64,000 nt of DNA, from NCBI RefSeq assembly GCF_014534645.1, contig NZ_JACVQF010000190.1, positions 162,340 through 226,339 on the forward strand. The letters are read 5' to 3'. How positions within the stretch are numbered: position 1 is the stretch's first letter; every line of letters begins with the position of its first letter. Made by a program: the position numbers and the translations under genes. The notes beneath the pieces were generated by a model, which saw only the letters and a list, made by a program, of their open reading frames with translations, had not been told where the DNA came from and did not search any database. Below are positions 28,212 through 34,988 of the stretch, piece after piece. The stretch comes from Streptomyces griseicoloratus (lineage in GTDB: Bacteria > Actinomycetota > Actinomycetes > Streptomycetales > Streptomycetaceae).

Positions 28212-28853
28212 TCACCGCAGCGCCTCCGCCACCTCCCGGGCCGCCTCCATCACCCGCGCCCCCACCCGCTCGGGCACCACATCGGCCAGCATCACCACGC
28301 CGACGCTGCCCTCGACGCCGGTCACCCCGAGCAGCGGTGCCGCGGCCCCGCTGGCCCCGGCCTCCAGTTCGCTGTGGGTGAGGGTGTAGCCCGGCTCGGC
28401 GGAGGGCTGCATGCGGGCGGAGAGGATGGCCTTGCCCGCGGCCCCCCGGTCCAGCGGATGGCGGAACCCCGCCCGGTAGGCCACGTGGTAGTCGGTCCAC
28501 GTCGGCTCGACCACGGCCACGGCCAGCGCCTCCGCGCCGTCCACCAGCGTCAGGTGGGCCGTCGCCCCGATGTCCTCGGCCAGCGATCGCAGGGCGGGCA
28601 TCGCCGCCTCGCGGACCAGCGGGTGCACCTGGCGGCCCAGGCCCAGCACCCCGAGTCCGACGCGGGCGCGGCCGCCCAGGTCACGGCGTACGAGTGCGTG
28701 CTGTTCGAGGGTGGCGAGCAACCGGTACACGACGGTCCGGTTCACACCCAGTTTGTGGGATAGCTCGGTGACGGTCAGCCCGTGGTCCGTATCGGCCAGC
28801 AGTTTGAGGACGCGCAGTCCCCGGTCGAGCGTCTGAGAGGTCTCCGCGGTCAC
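28212..28853 (-). CDS. hpdR: IclR-family regulator, probable HpdR
   Basis: A 213-residue IclR-type regulator. The winged helix (LDRGLRVLKLLADTDHGLTVTELSHKLGVNRTVVYRLLATL in pattern) precedes an effector domain with LTLVDGAEALAVAVVEP and HPLDRGAAGKAIL. GTG at 28853 has AAGGAG at 8-base spacing; the GTG three codons earlier abuts that site and is rejected. The position, a few genes from hppD, matches S. coelicolor hpdR, whose product represses hppD and hpdA. The symbol is given from that remembered synteny. The C-terminal GAAAPLLGVTGVEGSVGVVML is the typical IclR ligand-pocket end. Confidence 0.78.
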   Translation of the reverse strand: MTAETSQTLDRGLRVLKLLADTDHGLTVTELSHKLGVNRTVVYRLLATLEQHALVRRDLGGRARVGLGVLGLGRQVHPLVREAAMPALRSLAEDIGATAHLTLVDGAEALAVAVVEPTWTDYHVAYRAGFRHPLDRGAAGKAILSARMQPSAEPGYTLTHSELEAGASGAAAPLLGVTGVEGSVGVVMLADVVPERVGARVMEAAREVAEALR

Positions 28854-29074
28854 GACGCCCACTCCTTAGTGGTGAGGTCGGCGGCCTCCTCGCGGCGGGT
28901 GCGTCACCGAGTCCCGTCAGTGACGCGTCAGAGGCCGCCGATCGGCTGACGGCCCGGCCTTCTGCCCGGGCCCAGTCGCTTCACGGCTGCGCTCCGCGGC
29001 GGCGCTGCCACGGGGCGTGTGCGTAGCGGGACAGTAGCGAGCCGGTTCGCTCAGCGGAAGGCTCCGTCCAGAAT

Positions 29075-29089
29075 CCGGTCAGTGACCGG
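29075..29089. promoter_or_regulatory. Palindrome CCGGTCA-G-TGACCGG upstream of the IclR gene
   Basis: Perfect 7-bp arms around a single base, 222-236 bp upstream of the IclR start and 65 bp before the helicase stop. It may be an operator. The stretch 28854-29153 otherwise holds nothing I recognise. Confidence 0.4.
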
Positions 29090-29153
29090 TATGGACTACC
29101 TGTGTTTGTCCCGATACGTACAGCGCTCGCCGCGGCCTCCCGAGCCCCGCCGG

Positions 29154-30950
29154 TCACTTCATCCGGGTCGCCCACTCCTGCACCTTGGCGATGCGCTGGC
29201 GCAGCTGCCCGGCCGTGGCCTCGGCGCTGGGCGGACCGCCGCACACGCGGCGCAGCTCGGTGTGGATCACGCCGTGCGGTTTGCCGCTCTGGTGGACGTA
29301 GGCGCCGACCATGGTGTTGAGCTGCCGGCGCAGCTCCATCAGCTCCTTGTGCGAGACGACCGGGCGCCGCTCGGCGGGCAGTTCGAGCAGGTCGGCCTCG
29401 GTGTCCGGCTTCTTGCGGCTGTGCGCGATCTGCCGGGCCTGCCGCTTCTGCAGCAGCAGCTGCACCTGGTCGGGCTCCAGCAGCCCCGGGATGCCGAGGT
29501 AGTCCTGCTCCTCCTCGCTGCCCGGGTGGGCCTGCATGCCGAACTCGGCGCCGTTGTACATCACCCGGTCGAAGACGGCGTCGGACTCCAGGGCCTCGAA
29601 GGGCAGCATGTCCTGCTCGCCGGTGTCCTCGTCCTGCTCCCGGTTCGCCTCCTCCATCTCCTTCTCGGACTCGGCGTAGGGGTCCTCCTCGCCCTCCTTC
29701 TTGGGCTTGTCGAGGACGTGGTCGCGCTCACGCTCCATCTCGTTGGCGAAGGTGAGCAGGTCCGGCACGGTCGGCAGGAACACCGACGCGGTCTCGCCGC
29801 GCCGCCTGGACCGTACGAAACGGCCGACGGCCTGCGCGAAGAACAGCGGCGTGGAGATGGTCGTGGCGTACACCCCGACCGCGAGGCGGGGGACGTCGAC
29901 GCCCTCGGACACCATGCGGACGGCGACCATCCACCGGTCGTCGCCCGCGCTGAAGTCGTCGATCCGCTTCGACGCGCCGGTGTCGTCGGAGAGCACGACG
30001 GTCGCCTTGCTGCCGGTGATCTCGCGGATCAGCTTGGCGTAGGCGCGGGCGGAGTCCTGGTCGGAGGCGATGACGAGGGCGCCGGCGTCCGGGATGGCCT
30101 TCCTGACCTCGGTGAGCCGCTGGTCGGCGGCGCGCAGCACGGCGGGCATCCACTCGCCGCGCGGGTCGAGGGCGGTGCGCCAGGCCTGGCTGACGGCGTC
30201 CTTGGTCATGGGCTCGCCGAGCCGCGCCGCGATCTCGTCGCCGGCCTTGGTGCGCCAGCGCATGTTGCCGCTGTAGGAGAGGAAGATGACCGGCCGCACG
30301 ACGCCGTCGGCGAGCGCGGAACCGTACCCGTACGTGTAGTCGGCGGCCGAGCGGCGGATGCCGTCGTTGCCCTCCTCGTACGTCACGAAGGGGATCGGGT
30401 TGGTGTCGGAGCGGAACGGCGTACCGGTCAGCGCCAGCCGCCGCGTCGCCGGCTCGAACGCCTCCAGGCACGCCTCGCCCCAGGACTTGCTGTCGCCGGC
30501 GTGGTGGATCTCGTCGAGGATGACGAGGGTCTTGCGCTGCTCGACGCGGTTGCGGTGCAGCATGGGGCGCACGCCGACGCCCGCGTAGGTGACGGCGACG
30601 CCGTGGTACTCGCGGCTGAGCGGGCCCGCGCTGTACTCCGGGTCCAGCTTGATGCCTATGCGGGCCGCCGCCTCCGCCCACTGCTTCTTCAGGTGCTCGG
30701 TCGGCGCCACCACGGTCACCTGCTGCACGACGTGGTGGTGCAGCAGCCAGGAGGCGAGCGTCAGGGCGAAGGTCGTCTTTCCGGCGCCGGGGGTCGCGAC
30801 CGCCAGGAAGTCCCGGGGCTGCTCCTGGATGTACTTCTCCATCGCCCCCTGCTGCCAGGCCCGCAGCTTGCTGGCGGTGCCCCACGGGGCGCGGCCGGGG
30901 AAGGCCGGGGAAAGGTGGTGCGAGGTGCTGGAGCTGGCGGTGGTAGTCAC
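29154..30950 (-). CDS. DEAD/DEAH-box superfamily 2 helicase
   Basis: A 598-residue SF2 ATPase. Walker A ATPGAGKTT (residues 52-60), DEIH Walker B (146-149), motif III-like LTGTPFRSD, and a C-terminal helicase half with VRMVSEGVDVPRLAVGVYATT and FAQAVGRFVRSRR (motifs V and VI). A charged acidic insert KKEGEEDPYAESEKEMEEANREQDEDTGEQDM follows. It resembles XPB/RadD-like repair helicases but lacks other domains that would assign a pathway. GTG start at 30950 with GGAG close by. It is transcribed alone, downstream of the MFS terminator. Confidence 0.87.
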   Translation of the reverse strand: MTTTASSSTSHHLSPAFPGRAPWGTASKLRAWQQGAMEKYIQEQPRDFLAVATPGAGKTTFALTLASWLLHHHVVQQVTVVAPTEHLKKQWAEAAARIGIKLDPEYSAGPLSREYHGVAVTYAGVGVRPMLHRNRVEQRKTLVILDEIHHAGDSKSWGEACLEAFEPATRRLALTGTPFRSDTNPIPFVTYEEGNDGIRRSAADYTYGYGSALADGVVRPVIFLSYSGNMRWRTKAGDEIAARLGEPMTKDAVSQAWRTALDPRGEWMPAVLRAADQRLTEVRKAIPDAGALVIASDQDSARAYAKLIREITGSKATVVLSDDTGASKRIDDFSAGDDRWMVAVRMVSEGVDVPRLAVGVYATTISTPLFFAQAVGRFVRSRRRGETASVFLPTVPDLLTFANEMERERDHVLDKPKKEGEEDPYAESEKEMEEANREQDEDTGEQDMLPFEALESDAVFDRVMYNGAEFGMQAHPGSEEEQDYLGIPGLLEPDQVQLLLQKRQARQIAHSRKKPDTEADLLELPAERRPVVSHKELMELRRQLNTMVGAYVHQSGKPHGVIHTELRRVCGGPPSAEATAGQLRQRIAKVQEWATRMK

Positions 30951-31012
30951 GGTCTCCGAAGGGGTTGGAACGGCTCGGCCACGTATGACAACCGGGCCAC
31001 CCTACCGGCGCG

Positions 31013-31047
31013 GTGACCCGGCCGACGCCGGGACGGGGCCGGGTCAC
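31013..31047 (-). terminator. Hairpin between the MFS gene and the helicase gene
   Basis: GTGACCCGGCC (31013-31023) and its exact complement (31037-31047) form an 11-bp stem. It can end the MFS transcript, whose stop is at 31195. The bases between, about 31060-31190, are degenerate CCCCGGCCGCC-type repeats with no gene. Confidence 0.6.
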
Positions 31048-31194
31048 GCCATGGTGGGACCGACGTCACAGCCGCCCCGGCGGCCCCGGCCTGCCCCGGC
31101 CGCCTCGCAGCCGCCCGGCCGCCCAGGCACCCCGGCCACTTCGCAACCGGCGACGGCCCCGGCCGCCCCGCGGCCGTCACCGCCGCCTGCCGGC

Positions 31195-32697
31195 TCAGCG
31201 CTCCCGCAGGCGCGTCGTCACCCACGCCCCCGCCAGGGCCACCCCCGCCATCGGCAGGAAGACCGCGGCGAAGGCTGCCGGGTGGGAGCCGGTCGCCTGC
31301 GTGGCCGCGTGGCTGACCGTGCCGCCGCCGAGCGCGGCGAAGGCCGCTCCCCCGGCCGCCAGGAGCAGGACGTTGGACAGGCCGTCGGAGATCTGGAGGG
31401 CGGCGGAGTTGGTGCCGGCCTCCTCGGGGGCGGAGAGCCGGAGCAGGAGCACGCTGGTGGAGGAGATCACCAGGCCCATCCCGAAGCAGCCGAAGCCCCA
31501 GGCGACGGCCACCGTCCAGGCGGGCACGGCGTCGATCAGGACGCTCGGCGCGGTCGCGATGGCCGCCGCGACCAGGATCATCCCGAGGGTCATGAGACGG
31601 TCCCGGTACGGTTCCGTGCGCGGCCGGGACTGCACCCACGAGCCCAGCGCCCAGGTCGCGCCGCCCGCCGCCAGGGAGAACCCGGCGAGGGTCGGGCTGA
31701 GCCCCCGCTGGGTGACCAGCATCAGCGGCACGAAGGACTCGGCGGCGATGAAGGACCCCGCGGCGACGCCGCGCAGCAGCACGACGGAGGGCAGTCCGCG
31801 CGCCGCCCGGTAGGTGCCGCGCGGGAGCAGGCCGAGGACGGCCGGGACGAGCAGCGCCGCGCCCGCCGCGCCGGGCAGCAGCGAGATCCAGCGCAGGTCC
31901 TGCGCGGCGTACTGGAGCAGTCCGGCGCCCAGGGAGATGGCCAGGGCCAGACGGATGCGGCGCCGGTCGAAGGAGGCAGGCTCGTCCGGGGCGTCCGGGG
32001 CGTCCGCCCCCTGCACCGGGCCGGCGGCGCGGCTGCGTATCTGCGGCAGCGCGAGCGCCAGCGGGAGGGCCACCAGCACCGGGATGCCCAGGAACACCCA
32101 GCGCCAGCCGAGGTGCTCGGTCACCGCTCCGGAGGCCAGCGGACCGACGACCGAGGGGACCACCCAGCCGGCCGCGAACGCCGCCATGATCGCCGGGCGC
32201 AGCCGCTCCGGGTAGGCCCGGCCGACGACGACGTACAGCGCGACGATCACCAGGCCGCCGCCGAGCCCCTGCACGGCCCGCCCGAGGATGAACAGCCACA
32301 TCGCACCGGCCGTCCCGGACAGCACCAGTCCGGCCGCGAACGCGGCGATACCGCTGGTCAGCGGCGCCAGCGGACCGCGCCGGTCGGACCACTGCCCGGA
32401 GAGCACCATCCCGAACAGGCTCGTCGTGAAGTAGCCCGAGAACGCGAACGCGTACAGCGACACCCCGTCCAGCTCCCGCGCCGCGACCGGCATCGCCGTC
32501 CCCACCGCCGTCGCCTCGAAGGCGATCAGCACGACGACGGAGACGATGCCGATGCTCAGGGCCCGGTAGGCGCGGCTCAGGACGGTCTCGGCCGGCGCGG
32601 CGGTCCCGTCGGGGCCGGCGAGTCCGGCGTTCGGGCGGGGATCGGCGCTGTCGGCGGTGTCGGCGACGTCGGTGTCGCGCGGTTCAGGGGCGGTCAT
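31195..32697 (-). CDS. MFS transporter, drug-efflux type
   Basis: A 500-residue membrane protein with 12-14 hydrophobic helices after a 40-residue acidic N-terminus. Seen: IGIVSVVVLIAFEATAVGTAMPVAARELDG in the first helix, the motif-A-like SGQWSDRRGPLAPL, and GRAVQGLGGGLVIVALYVVVGRAYPERLRPAIMAAF. This matches proton-driven drug exporters of the EmrB/QacA neighbourhood. The compound is unknown. Two perfect palindromes lie upstream of the ATG at 32697 and may bind a repressor, but no regulator gene is adjacent. Confidence 0.85.
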   Translation of the reverse strand: MTAPEPRDTDVADTADSADPRPNAGLAGPDGTAAPAETVLSRAYRALSIGIVSVVVLIAFEATAVGTAMPVAARELDGVSLYAFAFSGYFTTSLFGMVLSGQWSDRRGPLAPLTSGIAAFAAGLVLSGTAGAMWLFILGRAVQGLGGGLVIVALYVVVGRAYPERLRPAIMAAFAAGWVVPSVVGPLASGAVTEHLGWRWVFLGIPVLVALPLALALPQIRSRAAGPVQGADAPDAPDEPASFDRRRIRLALAISLGAGLLQYAAQDLRWISLLPGAAGAALLVPAVLGLLPRGTYRAARGLPSVVLLRGVAAGSFIAAESFVPLMLVTQRGLSPTLAGFSLAAGGATWALGSWVQSRPRTEPYRDRLMTLGMILVAAAIATAPSVLIDAVPAWTVAVAWGFGCFGMGLVISSTSVLLLRLSAPEEAGTNSAALQISDGLSNVLLLAAGGAAFAALGGGTVSHAATQATGSHPAAFAAVFLPMAGVALAGAWVTTRLRER

Positions 32698-32764
32698 GGT
32701 CGCCAGCGTAAGGGCCGCGGACCCGTTTGGCCCCTGTCGGGAGACGGTGCGGGACCGGGACCTT

Positions 32765-32806
32765 GGTCGTACGACCGCCGCCGCGGTCCCACCCGTTCAT
32801 GAACGG
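32765..32806. promoter_or_regulatory. Two perfect palindromes upstream of the MFS gene
   Basis: GGTCGTACGACC (32765-32776) and CCGTTCATGAACGG (32793-32806) are each their own reverse complement. Their centres are 29 bp apart. They lie 68-109 bp before the MFS start, a plausible operator position for a TetR- or MarR-type dimer. Confidence 0.45.
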
Positions 32807-32841
32807 CGTGTGGCAGTCGCGTTGCGGCGCCCCCGCATTCC

Positions 32842-32871
32842 TTGATCCCGTCCCCCCGCCCGCCCTACGGT
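32842..32871 (+). promoter_or_regulatory. Candidate promoter for tRNA-Cys
   Basis: TTGATC (32842-32847), 18-bp spacer and TACGGT (32866-32871) place a transcript start near 32878, 16 bases before the mature tRNA end. The rest of 32698-32841 holds the palindromes listed separately and no gene. Confidence 0.5.
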
Positions 32872-32893
32872 CGAGTCACGGAGTCCGGAACAC

Positions 32894-32968
32894 GGCCGTG
32901 TGCCCGAGTGGTTGAGGGGCTCGCCTGCAAAGCGAGTTACGCGGGTTCGATTCCCGCCACGGCCTCCA
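32894..32968 (+). tRNA. tRNA-Cys (GCA anticodon), CCA encoded
   Basis: The full cloverleaf can be drawn. Acceptor GGCCGTG (32894-32900) pairs with CACGGCC (32958-32964). The D arm has CCC/GGG. The anticodon stem CTCGC/GCGAG closes a CTGCAAA loop with anticodon GCA at 32927-32929. A 4-base variable loop TTAC follows, then T arm GCGGG-TTCGATT-CCCGC. Discriminator T is followed by encoded CCA (32966-32968). It reads UGC, and UGU by wobble. Confidence 0.96.
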
Positions 32969-33041
32969 GAGAACTGAACACGCACAACTTCGGGGCGGAA
33001 TCCTCCACATGCGCGGGCAAGCGATGAGGGGGACGATGTGA

Positions 33042-33137
33042 GTGGGGCCGGCCATCAGCACCGAGGTCGCGAACGGCACCAGTGAGTGGTCCGAACCCAA
33101 GTGCGTGACGATGCCGCCGAATCAGCACTCGGTCTGA
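33042..33137 (+). CDS. Possible 31-codon small ORF after tRNA-Cys
   Basis: GTG at 33042 is preceded by GAGGGGGA at 8-base spacing. The encoded peptide (VGPAISTEVANGTSEWSEPK then CVTMPPNQHSV) is hydrophilic with no known motif. It ends four bases before the next gene's stop on the opposite strand. It could be real or a chance frame; only the ribosome-binding site supports it. Confidence 0.25.
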   Translation: MGPAISTEVANGTSEWSEPKCVTMPPNQHSV

Positions 33138-33140
33138 TCT

Positions 33141-34325
33141 CTAGGCACACAGCCCGCCGCCCGCGTAGTCCTCGAACATGCCCGGCCAGTAGCGCCAGCC
33201 GTCGTCCGTCGGGGTCGTGCGGGACGGGTCGCAGGCGACCGGGTCGACGGCGGCCAGGGTGCGGGTCATGGTGTCGGCCAGCTGCTCGTACGCGTCGGAC
33301 AGCTCGTGCTCCGCGTCGAGGGACCTCTCCCGGTGGATCAGCCAGAGCGTGAACGCCAGCGTGGACAGGTCGGCGTTGAGCGGTCGCAGGACGGCCTCGG
33401 CCTCGCTCCAGCACAGCACCGCGCCCGTGTCTCCGTCGACCACCAGGCTGGTGTCCTCCAGCAGGTAACCGAGGCGTATCAGCCGGTCCGCCCCGGCCGG
33501 AAGGTGCGCGCCACGGGCGTCGTCCGCCCAGAACTCCTCCAGCGTCGGCAGCGGCACGTCCGTGGCCAGGGAGAACCACACGCCGTCCTCCGGCAGGCCC
33601 ACCTCGCGCAGGAAGCGACGGGTCGGCTCGTGCGTGAGCGCGGCCGGGAAGTCGACCTCCTCGAACCGCACGATCTCCCCGGCACCGAACTCCTCGTCGA
33701 GGAGGCGGGCGGGAAGGTCCAGGGTCAGCCCGGAGCGGTTGCCGGGGCCCGCCACCAGGGCCAGCGGGCGGATCAGGGCCGACATCCGCCACAGGGGCGC
33801 CGTCTCACCGCCCGCCGCTCCCTCCTCGAACACCGCGAGCAGCCGGCGCGACGCCTCCGCCGCCGCCCGCGGCCCGCGGCGGCCGGCGTAGGAGGCGAAC
33901 CGGCCGCGCAGCCCAGCCAGTTCGTCCACCGCGGTCGCGAAGCGCACCAGCGCCTCCAGGGAGGGGGCGAGCGGGTCGCGGTCCATCAGGTCGGGGCGGT
34001 CGCGGAAGAAGTACGTCGTGGACACCTCGCCGGTCGCGCCGTCCAGCAGCACCGACTCGGTCACCGCGCCGTCGTGGGCCAGCAGTTCCCCTATGACCAG
34101 TTGGCCGCGCAGTTCCCCGGCTAGCCGGCTGCCGGGATCGCCCATCGCGTCCGCCAGGCGGCGCAGGCCGTCCCGGCGCAGCGGCTCGCACGTCAGCGTG
34201 CCGGCCGTCGCCGGCAGTCCGGGGCCCGTCAGCCGGCGGCGTGACGCCGTGTGCGTGACGTACGGGTCCAGCTCGTCCTCGGCCAGCGTGATCACCGCGG
34301 TGTCCGTGGTGCCGGTCGCGTTCAT
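33141..34325 (-). CDS. SUKH-4-like immunity-type protein
   Basis: A protein of about 394 residues with no membrane or signal segment. The C-terminal part (FLREVGLPEDGVWFSLATD, RLIRLGYLLEDTSLVVDGDTGAVLCW, LNADLSTLAFTLWLI) follows the SUKH-4 pattern of SMI1/KNR4-related proteins, many of which neutralise contact-dependent or polymorphic toxins. The N-terminal half (LDPYVTHTASRRRLTGPGLP and GQLVIGELLAHDGAVTESVLLDGATGEVSTTYFF) looks like a nucleic-acid deaminase-associated SUKH-type unit, so the protein may hold two related modules. The ATG at 34325 follows GGGGGA; an ATG five codons earlier is equally possible. No toxin gene is next to it, so it may be an orphan immunity or housekeeping protein. 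Confidence 0.68.
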   Translation of the reverse strand: MNATGTTDTAVITLAEDELDPYVTHTASRRRLTGPGLPATAGTLTCEPLRRDGLRRLADAMGDPGSRLAGELRGQLVIGELLAHDGAVTESVLLDGATGEVSTTYFFRDRPDLMDRDPLAPSLEALVRFATAVDELAGLRGRFASYAGRRGPRAAAEASRRLLAVFEEGAAGGETAPLWRMSALIRPLALVAGPGNRSGLTLDLPARLLDEEFGAGEIVRFEEVDFPAALTHEPTRRFLREVGLPEDGVWFSLATDVPLPTLEEFWADDARGAHLPAGADRLIRLGYLLEDTSLVVDGDTGAVLCWSEAEAVLRPLNADLSTLAFTLWLIHRERSLDAEHELSDAYEQLADTMTRTLAAVDPVACDPSRTTPTDDGWRYWPGMFEDYAGGGLCA

Positions 34326-34450
34326 CGTTCCCCCGTGCATGAAGTTCCGTCCCCCTGGGTACGCCCGCCGTGGCCCCGCTGCCGTCCACAGCCGTCCCAC
34401 TGCCCACGACCCTACGGCCCGCCACTGACAACGCCCCGCCCCCAAGGACG

Positions 34451-34981
34451 TCAGCGCACCCGCGCGCGTTGCTCCCCCGCGAGGATCGCGTCCACCGTCT
34501 GCCGCACCGTCAGTTCCGAGGTGTCCAGCCACAGGCCCAGGCGCGGTGTCGACTCGCGCAGGGCGCGGTCCAGTGCCCCGACCGTCCAGCCGGCCCCGTA
34601 GCCGGTCTTGGCGCGCTGTGCCTCGCGCGCGGCCACGGCCCCGGGGGCCGGTGCCAGGACGACCACGTGCAGCGGGCGGGTGCGGACCAGCCGTACGTAG
34701 GCGGCCAGGTGCGGGCCGAGCACCACGTCCTGCACGACGGCCGTGAACCCGGCCTCGGCGTATCCGTCCGCCGTCGCCGCCGACAGCCGGTACCGCAGCC
34801 GCAGCTGCGCCTCGCTCTCGCCGCCGGCGCCGGGGACGTACTCCTCGCGCCCGGACACGATCATCCGCCGGAACACGTCCCCGCGGACGTGCGCGGCCCT
34901 CGGCAGTCGCTCGGCCAGGGCCTGGGCGACCGTCGACTTCCCGGCCGCCATCACGCCGGTGACCAGGACGACGCCCTCCAT
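34451..34981 (-). CDS. P-loop kinase/phosphotransferase-like protein
   Basis: A 176-residue AAA-type kinase. The Walker A motif GVMAAGKST is at residues 9-17. HVRGDVFRRMI follows, with a lid-like helix later (REAQRAKTGYG), as in shikimate- and chloramphenicol-phosphotransferase-related proteins. Substrate unknown. It starts 7 bases after the molybdenum-subunit stop, so it is the last gene of that operon. A role in nucleotide or cofactor handling for the hydroxylase is conceivable, but nothing in the sequence proves it. Confidence 0.78.
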   Translation of the reverse strand: MEGVVLVTGVMAAGKSTVAQALAERLPRAAHVRGDVFRRMIVSGREEYVPGAGGESEAQLRLRYRLSAATADGYAEAGFTAVVQDVVLGPHLAAYVRLVRTRPLHVVVLAPAPGAVAAREAQRAKTGYGAGWTVGALDRALRESTPRLGLWLDTSELTVRQTVDAILAGEQRARVR

Positions 34982-34988
34982 CAGCGGC

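Noticed and set aside
31060-31190. Gene in the degenerate CCCCGGCCGCC repeat stretch upstream of the helicase gene
   Set aside because: Only GC-driven open frames; no start signal or recognisable protein.
32894-33140. Integrative-element attachment site at tRNA-Cys
   Set aside because: No integrase gene and no direct repeat of the tRNA 3' end is visible in the window.
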